Notes under the pieces: model-generated | Databases searched by the model: none | The model's input: the letters and a program-made list of their open reading frames with translations, nothing else | Told to the model about the DNA's origin: nothing | Source: Bradyrhizobium sp. CB1717 | GTDB taxonomy: Bacteria > Pseudomonadota > Alphaproteobacteria > Rhizobiales > Xanthobacteraceae | Assembly: GCF_029714325.1 (NCBI RefSeq) | Contig: NZ_CP121666.1 | Span: 6,789,001-6,853,000, forward strand | Direction: 5' to 3' | Length of the DNA: 64,000 bases | Shown here: piece after piece, positions 19,243 to 28,573 of the stretch | How positions within the stretch are numbered: position 1 is the first letter of the stretch | How the letters are laid out: every line of letters begins with the position of its first letter | Position numbers and translations under genes: made by a program

Positions 19243-19568
19243 GAAAGGCCCCCTGTAAAACAACTACTTGAAATACGGGCAGTGTTGCCGAATGGACCCG
19301 GCGCGGCAAGCCCTCCCAAAAGTGGTAACTCTCCGAAACACTCGGAACGGCCATCGCGATGAAAATTTAGCCAGGCCCCGGCGACCAGCCGCGCGCCGAG
19401 GCAGTGAATGAGCGGCAGTCGGCTACCGCTTGAGCATGCGAGCGACAATACGGTCAGCCAATAGTCATCTGCCAGCCTCGTAGCCGAGCAGTAAGCCAAA
19501 GCGCGGTTCGCGGCCGTGCGCGGGTCCGCTGCATTCCTCTGCGCGCATCGTGGCGCGGGGCAACACCT
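19243..19568. other. Gene-free stretch
   Basis: About 325 bp between the 49-residue membrane protein and the acyl-CoA dehydrogenase. It must contain the promoter of the small gene. No gene, stem-loop or repeat is evident to me. Confidence 0.45.
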
Positions 19569-20801
19569 CTACCCCACCATCACCCCGCCCCGCCTGATCA
19601 GTTCCTTGCCCAAGGCCGCCAGATGCACCTGGTCCGGTCCGTCGCCGATACGGATGAAGCGGGCGTAGACGTAAGCACGCGCGAGGAAGGTGTCCTGCGA
19701 GACGCCGGCGGCGCCGTGGATCTGGATGGCGCGGTCGATGACGCGGGCGGCCATGCTGGGGACCACGATCTTGGCGGCCGCGATCAGGTCGCGCGCAGCC
19801 TTGTTGCCTTCGCGGTCCATCTTGTCGGCGGCTTGCAGCGTGAGCAGCCGCGCCTGCGCGATCTCGCAGAAGGAGTTTGCGATGTCCTCGCGCACCGAGC
19901 CCTGCTCGGCGAGCGGCTTGCCGAAGGCGACGCGCGAGACCGATCGCTGGCACATCAATTCCAGCGCGCGCTGGGCGCAGCCGATCAGGCGCATGCAATG
20001 GTGGATGCGGCCGGGACCGAGCCGGCCTTGCGCGATCTCGAAGCCGCGGCCTTCGCCCAGCAGGATGTTCTCGGCGGGCACACGGACGTTGTCGTAGACG
20101 ATCTCGGGATGGCCGACCGGGGCGTCGTCATAGCCATAGGTCAGCATGTCGCGGACGATGCGCACGCCGGGTGCGTTCTTCGGCACCAGGATCATGGATT
20201 GCTGGCGATGGCGATCAGGATGGTCGGGCGCGGTCTTGCCCATCACGATCAGGATCTCGCAATCCTCGTTCATCGCGCCTGACGTGAACCATTTGCGGCC
20301 GTTGATGACGTAATCACCGCCGTCGCGTTTGATCTCGCACTGGATGTTGGTGGCATCGCTGGAGGCGACCTGCGGCTCCGTCATCGAGAAGCCGGAGCGG
20401 ATGCGCCCTTCCAGCAGCGGCGTCAGCCAGCGCTCCTGCTGCGCCTTCGTGCCGTAGTTCGCCAGCACCTCCATGTTGCCGACATCGGGCGCCGAGCAGT
20501 TGAAGACCTCGGGCGCCCAGAGGATGCGGCCCATGATCTCCTTCACGGGGGCATATTCGAGATTGGTGAGGCCAATGTTGTGAGGGTCTTGGCCATGCTC
20601 GCCTGACAGGAACAGATTCCAGAGCCCCTGCTCTCGCGCCAGCCGCTTCAGATCCTGGAGCACTGCGGGCGTCCTGTAACGCGCGGCCTCCGGCTTCACC
20701 TGCTCGTAGTAGAGCTCCTCGACCGGCTCGACATGAGTCCGCATGAACTGGCGGACGCGCTCCTGGAGATCCAGCGAGCGGGCGGAGTGTTGAAAGTCCA
20801 T
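19569..20801 (-). CDS. Acyl-CoA dehydrogenase (ACAD10/11-like)
   Basis: A 410-residue flavoprotein. ATG 20801 ([20 protein letters not shown]) has AAGGAG about 6 bp upstream; frames further up are in repeat DNA. FAD/substrate motifs are [16 protein letters not shown] and GRKWFTSGA. The C-terminal helical domain has [19 protein letters not shown] and the FAD-contacting [18 protein letters not shown]. The [10 protein letters not shown] end resembles the ACAD10/11 group acting on longer or modified acyl-CoAs. It would oxidise an acyl-CoA to the enoyl-CoA and pass electrons to ETF. Orientation matches the ABC binding-protein gene upstream, but repeats separate them. Confidence 0.9.
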   Translation of the reverse strand: MDFQHSARSLDLQERVRQFMRTHVEPVEELYYEQVKPEAARYRTPAVLQDLKRLAREQGLWNLFLSGEHGQDPHNIGLTNLEYAPVKEIMGRILWAPEVFNCSAPDVGNMEVLANYGTKAQQERWLTPLLEGRIRSGFSMTEPQVASSDATNIQCEIKRDGGDYVINGRKWFTSGAMNEDCEILIVMGKTAPDHPDRHRQQSMILVPKNAPGVRIVRDMLTYGYDDAPVGHPEIVYDNVRVPAENILLGEGRGFEIAQGRLGPGRIHHCMRLIGCAQRALELMCQRSVSRVAFGKPLAEQGSVREDIANSFCEIAQARLLTLQAADKMDREGNKAARDLIAAAKIVVPSMAARVIDRAIQIHGAAGVSQDTFLARAYVYARFIRIGDGPDQVHLAALGKELIRRGGVMVG

Positions 20802-20820
20802 GGTGGTCTCCTTCTTCCTT

Positions 20821-20968
20821 CTCCCCTTGCGGGAGAAGGTGGCGCGAAGCGCCGGATGAGGGTTTTCTCCCGGCGAACACTCCTGCACGAGGGTGTCTCG
20901 CGGAGGCATAGCCCTCACCCGGCTCGCATCTTCGATGCGATCCACCCTCTCCCGCAAGGGGAGAGGGT
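20821..20968. repeat. Palindromic intergenic repeat, family E
   Basis: Outer arms CTCCCCTTGCGGGAGA and TCTCCCGCAAGGGGAGA enclose a longer imperfect palindrome with inner GGATGAGGG / CCCTCACCC arms. The structure suggests a non-autonomous palindromic element. Confidence 0.75.
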
Positions 20969-20993
20969 GCACCGTCTCCGCCGCACGTCAGTC

Positions 20994-21087
20994 TCGTAGG
21001 GTGGGCAAAGCGAAGCGTGCCCACGCCTTTGTTTCGATGTTGACCGGTGGTGGGCACGGCGCAAGGGCGCCTTTGCCCACCCTACGA
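20994..21087. repeat. Palindromic intergenic repeat, family B, copy 1
   Basis: Arms TCGTAGGGTGGGCAAAG and CTTTGCCCACCCTACGA, with inner arms CGTGCCCAC / GTGGGCACG. Further copies are at 35461-35556 and 62251-62371. Confidence 0.85.
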
Positions 21088-21114
21088 TTCCGAATTCGCG
21101 GAGAGAGCGCCGCC

Positions 21115-22326
21115 TCACGTCCCGCGCAACAGCTCGCTCGCCACGACCCAATCGTTGCCGTCGAACTGGAGCATGTAGCCGTCCTTGATCGGGCGAAAAT
21201 CCTGCGGGGTGGTGTTGAGGGTGATGCCGGGCATCAGAAGCGACAGCGGCACGTTCTTCAGGTTGGCCGCCTGCGCCATGATGTTCTCGCGGGTCAGATT
21301 GTCCTTGCACTGCCTCAGCAGCACCACCAGGGCCTCGGCGACGGTGTAGCCGTAGAGGCCGGCGACGTTGTTGATGTCGGCGTTGGGCAGGCGCTTCTTC
21401 ATGAAGTCGATATAGGCCGTCATCGCCGGGTCGTCCTTCGGCGCCTCGACGAACGGCTTGAGCGCGCCGAGCGACAGCACGCCCTTGCCGGCCTCGAGGC
21501 CGGCCGGCGCCATCACGGTCGCCTTGTTGGCGCAGCCAGAGGCGAGGAAGCGCGTCGGCTGCCAGCCGACCTCGTGCGCCTTGCGGATCGCCTGCGCGCA
21601 GGCGCGCGGCGTCACCGAGTAGATCATGAAGACGTCGGCCTTGGTGTTGGCGAGTGTCAGCACCTGGGAATCGACGGTGGGATCGGCAACCTCGAAGCTC
21701 GAGGCCATTGCGATCGCCTTGTCGGCGTCGGCGCCGAGCGCCTCCCTGACGCCGCGCAGATATTCCTTGCCGGCGTCGTCGTTCTGATAGAGCACCGCAA
21801 AGCGCGCATTCGGGTTCTTGGCGCGGGCATAGGCGACGTCGATCGCGGCCTCGCTGGTGTAGTTCGGCGCCCAGGGCAGCGCCATCGACCAGGGCATGTT
21901 GGCGGGATCGTTCCACTTCGAGGCCGAGCTGATCAGGAAGAGCTGCGGCACCTTGTTGCTGTTGAGATACTTTGCGATCGCCGAGCTCGGCGCGGTGCCC
22001 ATGGTGGCGAAGATGAAGGCGACGCCGTCGCCTTCGACGAGGCGCCGTGCGGCCTCCATGGTCTTGGGCGGCGAGAACGCGTCATCCAGCGAGATCAGAT
22101 TGAGCTTGCGGCCATTGACGCCGCCCTTCTCGTTGACCTCGTCGAAATAGGCCGCGATCACCTTTCCGGTGATGCTGAGAGGCGAGGCCGGCCCGCTATA
22201 GGGCATGGTGTTGCCGATCTTGATCTCGGTGTCGCTGACGCCGGGACCGTAGGATTTTTGTGCGGAAGCAGGCGTGGACAGGCAGGCGGCAGCCAAAGCT
22301 GCGGCCAGGGCCAAAGCGGCTCTCAT
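21115..22326 (-). CDS. ABC transporter substrate-binding protein (branched-chain amino acid type)
   Basis: A 403-residue periplasmic protein. ATG 22326 begins a Sec signal peptide (MRALALAAALAAACLS-like, cleavage after PASA), with GGGGAGA about 5 bp upstream. The mature part opens KSYGPGVSDTEIKIGNTMPY, the Peripla_BP_6 / LivK start, and includes SPLSITGKVIAAYFDEVNEKG and GRKLNLISLDD. Family members bind Leu/Ile/Val, amides or aromatic acids. No permease or ATPase gene is adjacent, so it is an orphan receptor; its neighbour is an acyl-CoA dehydrogenase. Confidence 0.9.
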   Translation of the reverse strand: MRAALALAAALAAACLSTPASAQKSYGPGVSDTEIKIGNTMPYSGPASPLSITGKVIAAYFDEVNEKGGVNGRKLNLISLDDAFSPPKTMEAARRLVEGDGVAFIFATMGTAPSSAIAKYLNSNKVPQLFLISSASKWNDPANMPWSMALPWAPNYTSEAAIDVAYARAKNPNARFAVLYQNDDAGKEYLRGVREALGADADKAIAMASSFEVADPTVDSQVLTLANTKADVFMIYSVTPRACAQAIRKAHEVGWQPTRFLASGCANKATVMAPAGLEAGKGVLSLGALKPFVEAPKDDPAMTAYIDFMKKRLPNADINNVAGLYGYTVAEALVVLLRQCKDNLTRENIMAQAANLKNVPLSLLMPGITLNTTPQDFRPIKDGYMLQFDGNDWVVASELLRGT

Positions 22327-22525
22327 GGTGTCTCCCCGATGATGATCGCCGCGCGGCGAAGCGGCCGCACAGCGCGCTGCTTTTGTCAGCATGCCAGATC
22401 AGCGGAGTTCGGCATGACGGTCTTGCGTCAAGTTGCTGGTGGCGCAGCCCGATTCGATGCTAGCGAAATGCCCAGTGAGGACGCGAGATCAGGCCCGCGG
22501 CTTCCATGAACAACAAGGAGCCCCC

Positions 22526-24043
22526 ATGAGCCAGACGCGACGTGTGCTCTCCGCGCAGATCGCCCACGAGACCAACACGTTCTCGATCGTTCCGACCACG
22601 CTCGATGATTATCGCAAGCGGCTGTTTCTCCTGGGAGCGGAGATCGCCCCCGCGCTCGGCGCTACCAAGATGGAGATTGCCGGGCATCTGGCTGCGGCCA
22701 AACGCTACGGCTGGACCCTCGTGCAGCCGATTGCAGCCTCGGCCACGCCGTCCGGCAAGGTGACGGCCGACTGCTGGGCCGAACTGCAACGCCTGGTCTA
22801 CGAGGCCTGCGAGACGGGACCGCTCGACGGCGTCATCCTCGCATTGCACGGCGCGATGGTGACCGAGACCGACGAGGATGCCGAGGGTGCGCTGCTGGAA
22901 GGATTGCGCAAGCGGCTCGGCGAGACGATCCCGATCGCGGTGACGCTCGACCTGCATGCCAACGTCACCGAACGCATGGGCCGGCTGGCCAACATCATGC
23001 TGCCCTACCGGACCTATCCGCATATCGACCAATACGAGACCGCACTCCGCGCGGCCGATCTGCTGCAATCGGCGATGGACGGCAAGATCCGTCCGAAGGT
23101 CGTCCACCTGCAAGGACCGCTGCTCGACGGATGCAATCACGGACGAACCCAGGGCGGCGTGATGAGCGATCTGTTGGCGCGCGCAGCAGGTATGGAGGCA
23201 CAAACGCCCGGCCTGTTGTCGGTCGATGTCTGCGCGGGTTTCAGCCGCTCGGACATTGCCGAGGTCGGCCCCAGCGTGCAGGTGACCTACGATGCCTCCC
23301 ACAACGCCGCCGAGACGGCGGCGCGGCAGGCTGCGGCCGCGCTCTATGACGAGATCTACCGTCGCCGCGCCGAGGTCACCGTCGCGGTGCATGATTTGCC
23401 GACCGCGACCAGGCTTGCCGTGGAGGCCGCAGCCGATGTCGCCGATACCCGTCCCCTTGTCATTTCCGACTACAGCGACAACCCCGGTTCAGGCGCCTAT
23501 GGCGACGGCGTCCGGCTGTTGGAGGCGCTGCTGAAGGCGAACGTCAAAGGCGTGCTCCTCGGCGTCCTCGGCGATCCCGAAGCCGCCGCCCGCTGTCATG
23601 CCGCAGGTCTCGGAGCCAGCCTCGACGTCGTTGTCGGCGCCAAGCGCGATCCCGCAAGCTACGGGCCGCCACTCACGCTGGCGGGACGCGTCGCCGCGCT
23701 GTCGGACGGTGCCTTCGTCTGCGAGGGACCGATGAATGCCGGTCAGCCCATGACACTCGGCCCCTCCGCCCTGCTCGAGGTGAACGGCATCTCGATCGCC
23801 CTGTCGACAAACACGCTGCAAACCTATGATCAGGAAATGTTCCGAATTCTCGGCGCGGAGCCGGCGCAGTTTCGGGTCGTCGTAGTGAAGTCCGCCCACC
23901 ACTTCCGCGCCGCTTTCGGGCCGATGGCCAAGGAGGTGATCCTGGCCGACAGCGGCGGCCTTGCCACGAATGACTACACGACCCTCATTTATCGCAGGGT
24001 CCGCCGCCCCATCTGGCCGCTCGACGAGATGCCACTGGATTGA
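22526..24043 (+). CDS. M81-family metallopeptidase (microcystinase MlrC-like)
   Basis: A 505-residue protein. ATG 22526 has AAGGAG about 6 bp upstream. The DUF1485 N-terminal part has QIAHETNTFS (His14, Glu15), LHGAMVTETDEDAEG and DLHANVTERM, which supply the predicted zinc ligands. The C-terminal MlrC part has ISDYSDNPGSGAYGDG and VLGDPEAAARCHAAGLG. Characterised relatives hydrolyse linearised microcystin. In soil bacteria the true substrate is unknown, probably a small peptide or amide. It is transcribed alone, divergent from the ABC binding-protein gene. Confidence 0.9.
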   Translation: MSQTRRVLSAQIAHETNTFSIVPTTLDDYRKRLFLLGAEIAPALGATKMEIAGHLAAAKRYGWTLVQPIAASATPSGKVTADCWAELQRLVYEACETGPLDGVILALHGAMVTETDEDAEGALLEGLRKRLGETIPIAVTLDLHANVTERMGRLANIMLPYRTYPHIDQYETALRAADLLQSAMDGKIRPKVVHLQGPLLDGCNHGRTQGGVMSDLLARAAGMEAQTPGLLSVDVCAGFSRSDIAEVGPSVQVTYDASHNAAETAARQAAAALYDEIYRRRAEVTVAVHDLPTATRLAVEAAADVADTRPLVISDYSDNPGSGAYGDGVRLLEALLKANVKGVLLGVLGDPEAAARCHAAGLGASLDVVVGAKRDPASYGPPLTLAGRVAALSDGAFVCEGPMNAGQPMTLGPSALLEVNGISIALSTNTLQTYDQEMFRILGAEPAQFRVVVVKSAHHFRAAFGPMAKEVILADSGGLATNDYTTLIYRRVRRPIWPLDEMPLD

Positions 24044-24152
24044 TCTGCTAAAGCATCATCCGGAAAGGTCATGCGCAAACATCAACCTGAAGCGCGATGA
24101 CGATCCATCCAAATCTGATCGCGCTTCAACACCGCGCACGTCGCCGGAGGTT

Positions 24153-24686
24153 TCAGCCGCGCCGCTTCAGGCTGAAGCCGAGGCTGATCCAGCCGGCACC
24201 GGCCATGATCAGGTCGATGCCGAGGAAGAGGCCGAGGATATAGACGCTGTTCACCGGCCAGCGTGCCACGATCAAGAGGCCAAGCAGCAGCGTGATGACG
24301 GCCGACAGCGCCACCCAGATCCACGGGCTCTCGCGCTTCATGCTGAAGGCGAGAAACAGCCTGACGGCGCCCGAGGCGATCAGCGAGACGCCGAGAAACA
24401 GCGTCAGCAGGACGGCCGCGAACAGCGGATTCTCGAAGGTCAGGAAGCCCGCGATCACGTAGAGCACGCCGAGCAGGGCCCAGATCAGGAACTTGCCCCA
24501 GCTCTTCATCTGGAACGCGCCGATGATCTCCGTGACGCCGGCGACGATCATCATGGCGCCGAGCGCAACGAAGCCGGCGATGAGATAGACGACGCCGAGC
24601 GCGACGATCCAGCCCCATTTGGCATGCAGCGCCGCGATGCCGGAGCCGAGACTTGGGTGATGAGACGTGTCCGAAGCACTGGTCAT
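24153..24686 (-). CDS. HdeD-family membrane protein
   Basis: A 177-residue protein with six short TM helices in three hairpins: WGWIVALGVVYLIAGFVAL, MMIVAGVTEIIGAF, FLIWALLGVLYVIAGFL, FAAVLLTLFLGVSLIASGAV and so on. Each hairpin repeats a GxxxxxxGF-like pattern, as in the HdeD/DUF308 family. ATG 24686 (MTSASDTSHHPSLG) is preferred; the frame extends 33 codons further up without a good RBS. E. coli HdeD is linked to acid resistance; the role here is unknown. No hdeAB partner is near. Confidence 0.85.
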   Translation of the reverse strand: MTSASDTSHHPSLGSGIAALHAKWGWIVALGVVYLIAGFVALGAMMIVAGVTEIIGAFQMKSWGKFLIWALLGVLYVIAGFLTFENPLFAAVLLTLFLGVSLIASGAVRLFLAFSMKRESPWIWVALSAVITLLLGLLIVARWPVNSVYILGLFLGIDLIMAGAGWISLGFSLKRRG

Positions 24687-24814
24687 GACGGCCACTCCTG
24701 CTTGCGTAGCCCGGGGGCACGCGCCAGAATAGCACGCACCGTGCCGGGACGACAGCCAGCAGAGCACCCGTACCGGCAGCAACATTGACGCAAATCAAGG
24801 TCGAATGCGGTGCA

Positions 24815-26338
24815 TCAGCCGCGCGAGCGCTCCATCTCGAGCTCGGCCTTGAGATTGTCGAGATCGCGATAAATTGAAGCGACGGCAAGCACGTGGCCGC
24901 CCTTGCGGTACTTCAGCAGGCAGTCCTTGCCGGAAATGCTGCCGTCGATGGCGACGTCGTCGAAGCTCTCGGCGTGACCGACATAGTTGATCGGGACGTC
25001 GTAGTGCTGGGACCAGAAGAACGGCACGGCGTCGAAGCGTTCGCGCCTGCCCAGCATGTTGCGCGCCGCGGTCTGGCCCTGGCGCTCCGCCACCACCCAA
25101 TGCTCGACGCGGATGGTGTGCCGCGAATGCGGATCGGGCCAGCGCGCGATATCGCCGGCGGCGAAGATGCCGGCGACGCTGGTTTCGAGATATTCGGTCA
25201 CGCTGACGCCCCGATCGGCGGCAAGGCCCGCCTGCTCGGCCAGCGCAAGGCGCGGCCTGACGCCGATGCCGACCACGACCAGGTCCGCCTCGATGACGGC
25301 GCCGCTCTTCAGCGTGGCGCGGGCGCCGTCGAGCCTCTCCACGGTGTCCTCGAGGTGGAAGTTGACGCCGTTCTCTTCATGCAGCGTGCGAATGAAGTCG
25401 CCCATCTCGGACCCGAGCACCTTCTGCATCGGTCGCTCCTCGGGTGCGACGACATGCACCTCGAGCTTGCGCGCCCGCAGTGATGCCGCGACTTCGAGGC
25501 CAATAAAACTGGCGCCGATCACCAGGGCACGCTTCGCGCCGGCGGCGGCCTTGATGATGGCGCGGCTGTCGGCGACGGAGCGCAAGGTGTGGACGTGCGG
25601 CTGCTCCGCGCCCGGGATCTGCAGCTTGACGGGCTCGGCGCCGGTCGCGAGCAGCAAGCGGTCGAATGGCAGCCTGTCGCCATTGCCGAGGGTCACGTTG
25701 CGTGCTCTTGGATCGATCGCCACGACGTTGGTGCTGAGCCTCAGATCGATGCCGGCGCTCTGATAGTAGTCCTCCCCGCGCAGCGGCAGCCAATCCTCCG
25801 GCGCGTTGCCGGCAAGGTAATCCTTGGAGAGATTGGGCCGGTCAACCGGCATCGCGCCGTCATTGCTCAGCATGGTGATGGCGCCGGCAAAGCCTTCGCG
25901 CCGCAGCGTCTCGGCCGCGGCAAAGCCGGCGGCGCCGCCGCCGACGATGACGAATTTTTCGGGTGTCGGCGCAGTACGATGCGCGGCCGACGGCTTCGGC
26001 GCCTCACGCTTGCGCTGAACCAGAATCCTGTCCTGGTCCCGTGTCACCTCCCACACCGCCAGCGCATTCAGCGCCGGCGGGCGCGTGGCCTCGCCTGTGC
26101 GCAAGGAGAAGCAGGCGTGATGCCACGGACAGCGGATGGTGTCGTCCACGACCAGGCCCTCGGCGAGCGGACCGTGATAGTGGCTGCAGGCGGGCTCGAT
26201 CGCAAAGATCTCGCCGCCGGCCTGCACCAGCAGGACGTCTTCGTCCCCGACATGGCCGAGCAGCTTGCCGTCCTTGAAGTCGGCGAGTGATACGCCCGTG
26301 GTCAGATCCGGCCCGCTTGGGTTCTTGTCCTCGCTCAT
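24815..26338 (-). CDS. Rieske-domain NAD(P)/FAD-dependent oxidoreductase (AIFL-like)
   Basis: A 507-residue fusion. Residues 1-110 are a Rieske [2Fe-2S] domain with CSH at 51-53 and CPWHH at 70-74 (two Cys, two His ligands). Residues about 125-505 are a pyridine-nucleotide disulfide oxidoreductase with FAD motif VGGGAAGFAAAE, NAD motif VIGASFIGLEVAASL and GIFAAGDIARW. The layout matches apoptosis-inducing-factor-like and ferredoxin-reductase proteins that feed electrons to Rieske oxygenases. ATG 26338 has AGGAGGTGA 3 bp upstream. No oxygenase gene is adjacent, so the electron acceptor is unknown. Confidence 0.92.
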   Translation of the reverse strand: MSEDKNPSGPDLTTGVSLADFKDGKLLGHVGDEDVLLVQAGGEIFAIEPACSHYHGPLAEGLVVDDTIRCPWHHACFSLRTGEATRPPALNALAVWEVTRDQDRILVQRKREAPKPSAAHRTAPTPEKFVIVGGGAAGFAAAETLRREGFAGAITMLSNDGAMPVDRPNLSKDYLAGNAPEDWLPLRGEDYYQSAGIDLRLSTNVVAIDPRARNVTLGNGDRLPFDRLLLATGAEPVKLQIPGAEQPHVHTLRSVADSRAIIKAAAGAKRALVIGASFIGLEVAASLRARKLEVHVVAPEERPMQKVLGSEMGDFIRTLHEENGVNFHLEDTVERLDGARATLKSGAVIEADLVVVGIGVRPRLALAEQAGLAADRGVSVTEYLETSVAGIFAAGDIARWPDPHSRHTIRVEHWVVAERQGQTAARNMLGRRERFDAVPFFWSQHYDVPINYVGHAESFDDVAIDGSISGKDCLLKYRKGGHVLAVASIYRDLDNLKAELEMERSRG

Positions 26339-26416
26339 GGTCACCTCCTGACAGCCTCACGCGCAACTCAGGAATTGGACGGCGGGACGAGCGAAAAGTT
26401 CCCGCGATCGCGAAAA

Positions 26417-27307
26417 TCAGGACCCGGCTGCGCGCACATCCAGCACGGCCTGCGCCCATTCGGCAGGCCGCTCCTGCGGCAAATTGTGACCGGCGCCGGC
26501 GAACACGCGCCGCTCGAAGAAGCCCTCGAACTTGCCCGCATGGTGCGCGGTGCCGGGATTGACGCCGTCGCTGTCGCCGTCGATTGCGATGGTCGGGACG
26601 CGGATCGGCGGCTGCGCGGCGAGCTTTGCTTCGATCGCGGCATAGGCGGGATCGCCTTCGACCAGCGCATAGCGGTGGCGATAGGAGTGGATCACGACGT
26701 CGACGAAATCAGGATTGTCGAAGGACACAGCGCTGGTCTCGAACGTCGCATCGTCGAAGGTCCATGTTGGCGACCACATCGACCAGAGCTGGCGGGCGAA
26801 GCCGCGCCGGTTGCGCTCCAGCGCGCGGCGGCCGCGCTCGTTGTGGAAGAGATATTGGTACCAGAGCGCCGCCTCCTCCGGCGGGGAGGCCGGCTCCATG
26901 GATCGGGCGATGTTCTGGATGTTGTAGGAATTGCCGGAGACGAGCCCGACGACGCGCTCGGGATACAACGCAGAGACCACGCAGGCCGCGCGTCCGCCCC
27001 AATCGTAGCCCCCGACGATCGCGCGTTCGATGTGAAGCGCGTCCATGAAGGCGAGCAGATCGGCGCCCAGCGCGGCCTGCTCGCCGGAGCGCAGTGTTGC
27101 GGTGGAGCGGAAACGCGTCGGCCCGTAGCCGCGCAGCCAGGGCACCAGCACCCGTGCGCCCGCCCGCGCGATGATCGGCGCGGCCTCGGCATAGGCGTTC
27201 ACGTCATAGGGAAAGCCGTGGCCCATGATGCAGGGCCAGCCATCGGCCGCGCCGTAGTCGAGATAGGCGATGTCGAGGACATCCGTGGTGATGGTTTTTT
27301 GTTGCAT
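26417..27307 (-). CDS. Alpha/beta hydrolase, epoxide-hydrolase / dehalogenase type
   Basis: A 296-residue alpha/beta-hydrolase. Oxyanion motif HGFPYD is at 30-35. The nucleophile elbow GGYDWGG places an Asp at 102, not Ser, which points to epoxide hydrolase or haloalkane/haloacetate dehalogenase chemistry. The catalytic His is H274 in AGHNLPQERP. The cap region is rich in Trp and Tyr (ALWYQYLFH, LWSMWSPTWTF), as expected for a hydrophobic pocket. It lies 78 bp downstream of the Rieske-reductase gene's start side, on the same strand. Substrate unknown. Confidence 0.87.
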   Translation of the reverse strand: MQQKTITTDVLDIAYLDYGAADGWPCIMGHGFPYDVNAYAEAAPIIARAGARVLVPWLRGYGPTRFRSTATLRSGEQAALGADLLAFMDALHIERAIVGGYDWGGRAACVVSALYPERVVGLVSGNSYNIQNIARSMEPASPPEEAALWYQYLFHNERGRRALERNRRGFARQLWSMWSPTWTFDDATFETSAVSFDNPDFVDVVIHSYRHRYALVEGDPAYAAIEAKLAAQPPIRVPTIAIDGDSDGVNPGTAHHAGKFEGFFERRVFAGAGHNLPQERPAEWAQAVLDVRAAGS

Positions 27308-27332
27308 GGTTTTCTCACGGAGTTGCGCGGTC

Positions 27333-27414
27333 GTAGCCCGGATGGAGCGCAGCGCAATCCGGGATGTAGCGGATACAGGCGTCCCCGCATTCCGCTTCGC
27401 TCCATGCGGGCTAC
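27333..27414. repeat. Palindromic intergenic repeat, family C, copy 1
   Basis: Arms GTAGCCCGGATGGAGCG and CGCTCCATGCGGGCTAC enclose a second pair (CGCAATCC / GCATTCCGC). A second complete copy is at 35365-35450 and a half copy at 62229-62250. Confidence 0.82.
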
Positions 27415-27421
27415 AAGAGCC

Positions 27422-28249
27422 TTACTTCTGCGGCCCGGACAGCGAGATGTCGCGTTCGGCGCGGAACACGTTGCTGTAGAGATTGGCGATCCACTGCCGG
27501 CCGATCTCGGTCTTGTTGAGATAGCCGATCTCGGTCTGGATGTGCGGTGCGACGCTGTTCCAGTAGAATTGTGGATAGCGGTTCACGATGTCGGCGGGCG
27601 AGTCGTAGCCGAGCTGCCGGTTCATGCCCACTTCCTCGAACTCGTAGTAGAGCGCGTTGGCCTTGCGCAGATAATTGGGATCGCCGAGCTGGCCGATGAA
27701 ATCGGCTGCGCGCAGGATCGAGGCGTCCTCGTCGTAGTCCTGGCCCTCGCGTGCCGGAAAACGCGTTCCCTCGATGGCGCGGGCAATGCGCTTGCTGTCG
27801 AGACCGGCGACCGGCTGGAGCCGCTGCTCTACGTAAAGCTTCGACCGATCAACGTGATACATCATCAGACTGGCATCCGATGCACCGCGCGGCAACGAGA
27901 CCTTGGTCCCGGCCGCATCGATCACGAAGCCGTCCTCGTCATCCTCCTCGAACAGGCCTCGGACATAGCCGATGTCATGGGCGAGGCAGGCGACCAGGAT
28001 GTGGGTGTAATCCTCCGCCGAAAGGTGCGCATGCAGATGGCGGCCCTGGAGGATCGCCTGGCCCGCCAGCGTCACCAGCATGGTATGCTCGATATTGTGG
28101 TAGAGCGCGTCACTGTTGCCAATGCACTCAAGCGCCGTACGCGTCGCTCCCTCTACGATCCTTGCAGAGTCCTCGTCGTACCGCCGACGCATGAACGTGC
28201 CCAGCAACTTCTCCAGGGATTCGGCCGCCAGTCTTGGCAACGTCATCAT
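27422..28249 (-). CDS. HD-domain phosphohydrolase
   Basis: A protein of about 275 residues. The metal-binding pattern is YHNIEHTMLV (His) ... VACLAHDIGYVRG (His-Asp), with a downstream Asp near EDASILRAADFIGQLGD: the HD superfamily arrangement. Start is one of two adjacent ATGs, 28249 or 28246; the frame extends 39 codons upstream into poor-quality sequence. HD proteins hydrolyse nucleotides or cyclic nucleotides; no GYP motif is present, so a c-di-GMP phosphodiesterase is unlikely. It sits next to the transglutaminase / ATP-grasp operon on the same strand but 325 bp beyond it. Confidence 0.85.
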   Translation of the reverse strand: MMTLPRLAAESLEKLLGTFMRRRYDEDSARIVEGATRTALECIGNSDALYHNIEHTMLVTLAGQAILQGRHLHAHLSAEDYTHILVACLAHDIGYVRGLFEEDDEDGFVIDAAGTKVSLPRGASDASLMMYHVDRSKLYVEQRLQPVAGLDSKRIARAIEGTRFPAREGQDYDEDASILRAADFIGQLGDPNYLRKANALYYEFEEVGMNRQLGYDSPADIVNRYPQFYWNSVAPHIQTEIGYLNKTEIGRQWIANLYSNVFRAERDISLSGPQK

Positions 28250-28573
28250 GGATGCAGCCCCGCTTGTCGGTGGTGTCCCACGCCAGCTCCCGACGCCCCA
28301 TTGTTGTCCTCGACGCGAGGGCCAGCATAACCCAACTTGGGCCGAGGGACCAAATCCCGGGCGCAAAATCCGTAAATTAAGTTACTCTTGTGCTCTGCGA
28401 GATCGTGGTTGCGGTCACGGCTCGACACAGCCGGACCCGACCGGTCTTGGGCTCCGCCCAGGCGCGGAAATCAAATTCGCTTTATCGGACGTCAGCGCAA
28501 GGCTGGCGCAATGCACCGCAGCCTGGCGCATGCGCCTGCATCGTCTTCGCGGCCGGGACGGCGGAGCGCGCCG

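Larger units (their letters stand above)
20802..21114. other. Intergenic stretch filled by two palindromic repeats
   Basis: About 313 bp between the ABC binding-protein and acyl-CoA dehydrogenase genes. Almost all of it is two long inverted repeats (20821-20968 and 20994-21087); no gene is visible. Confidence 0.7.
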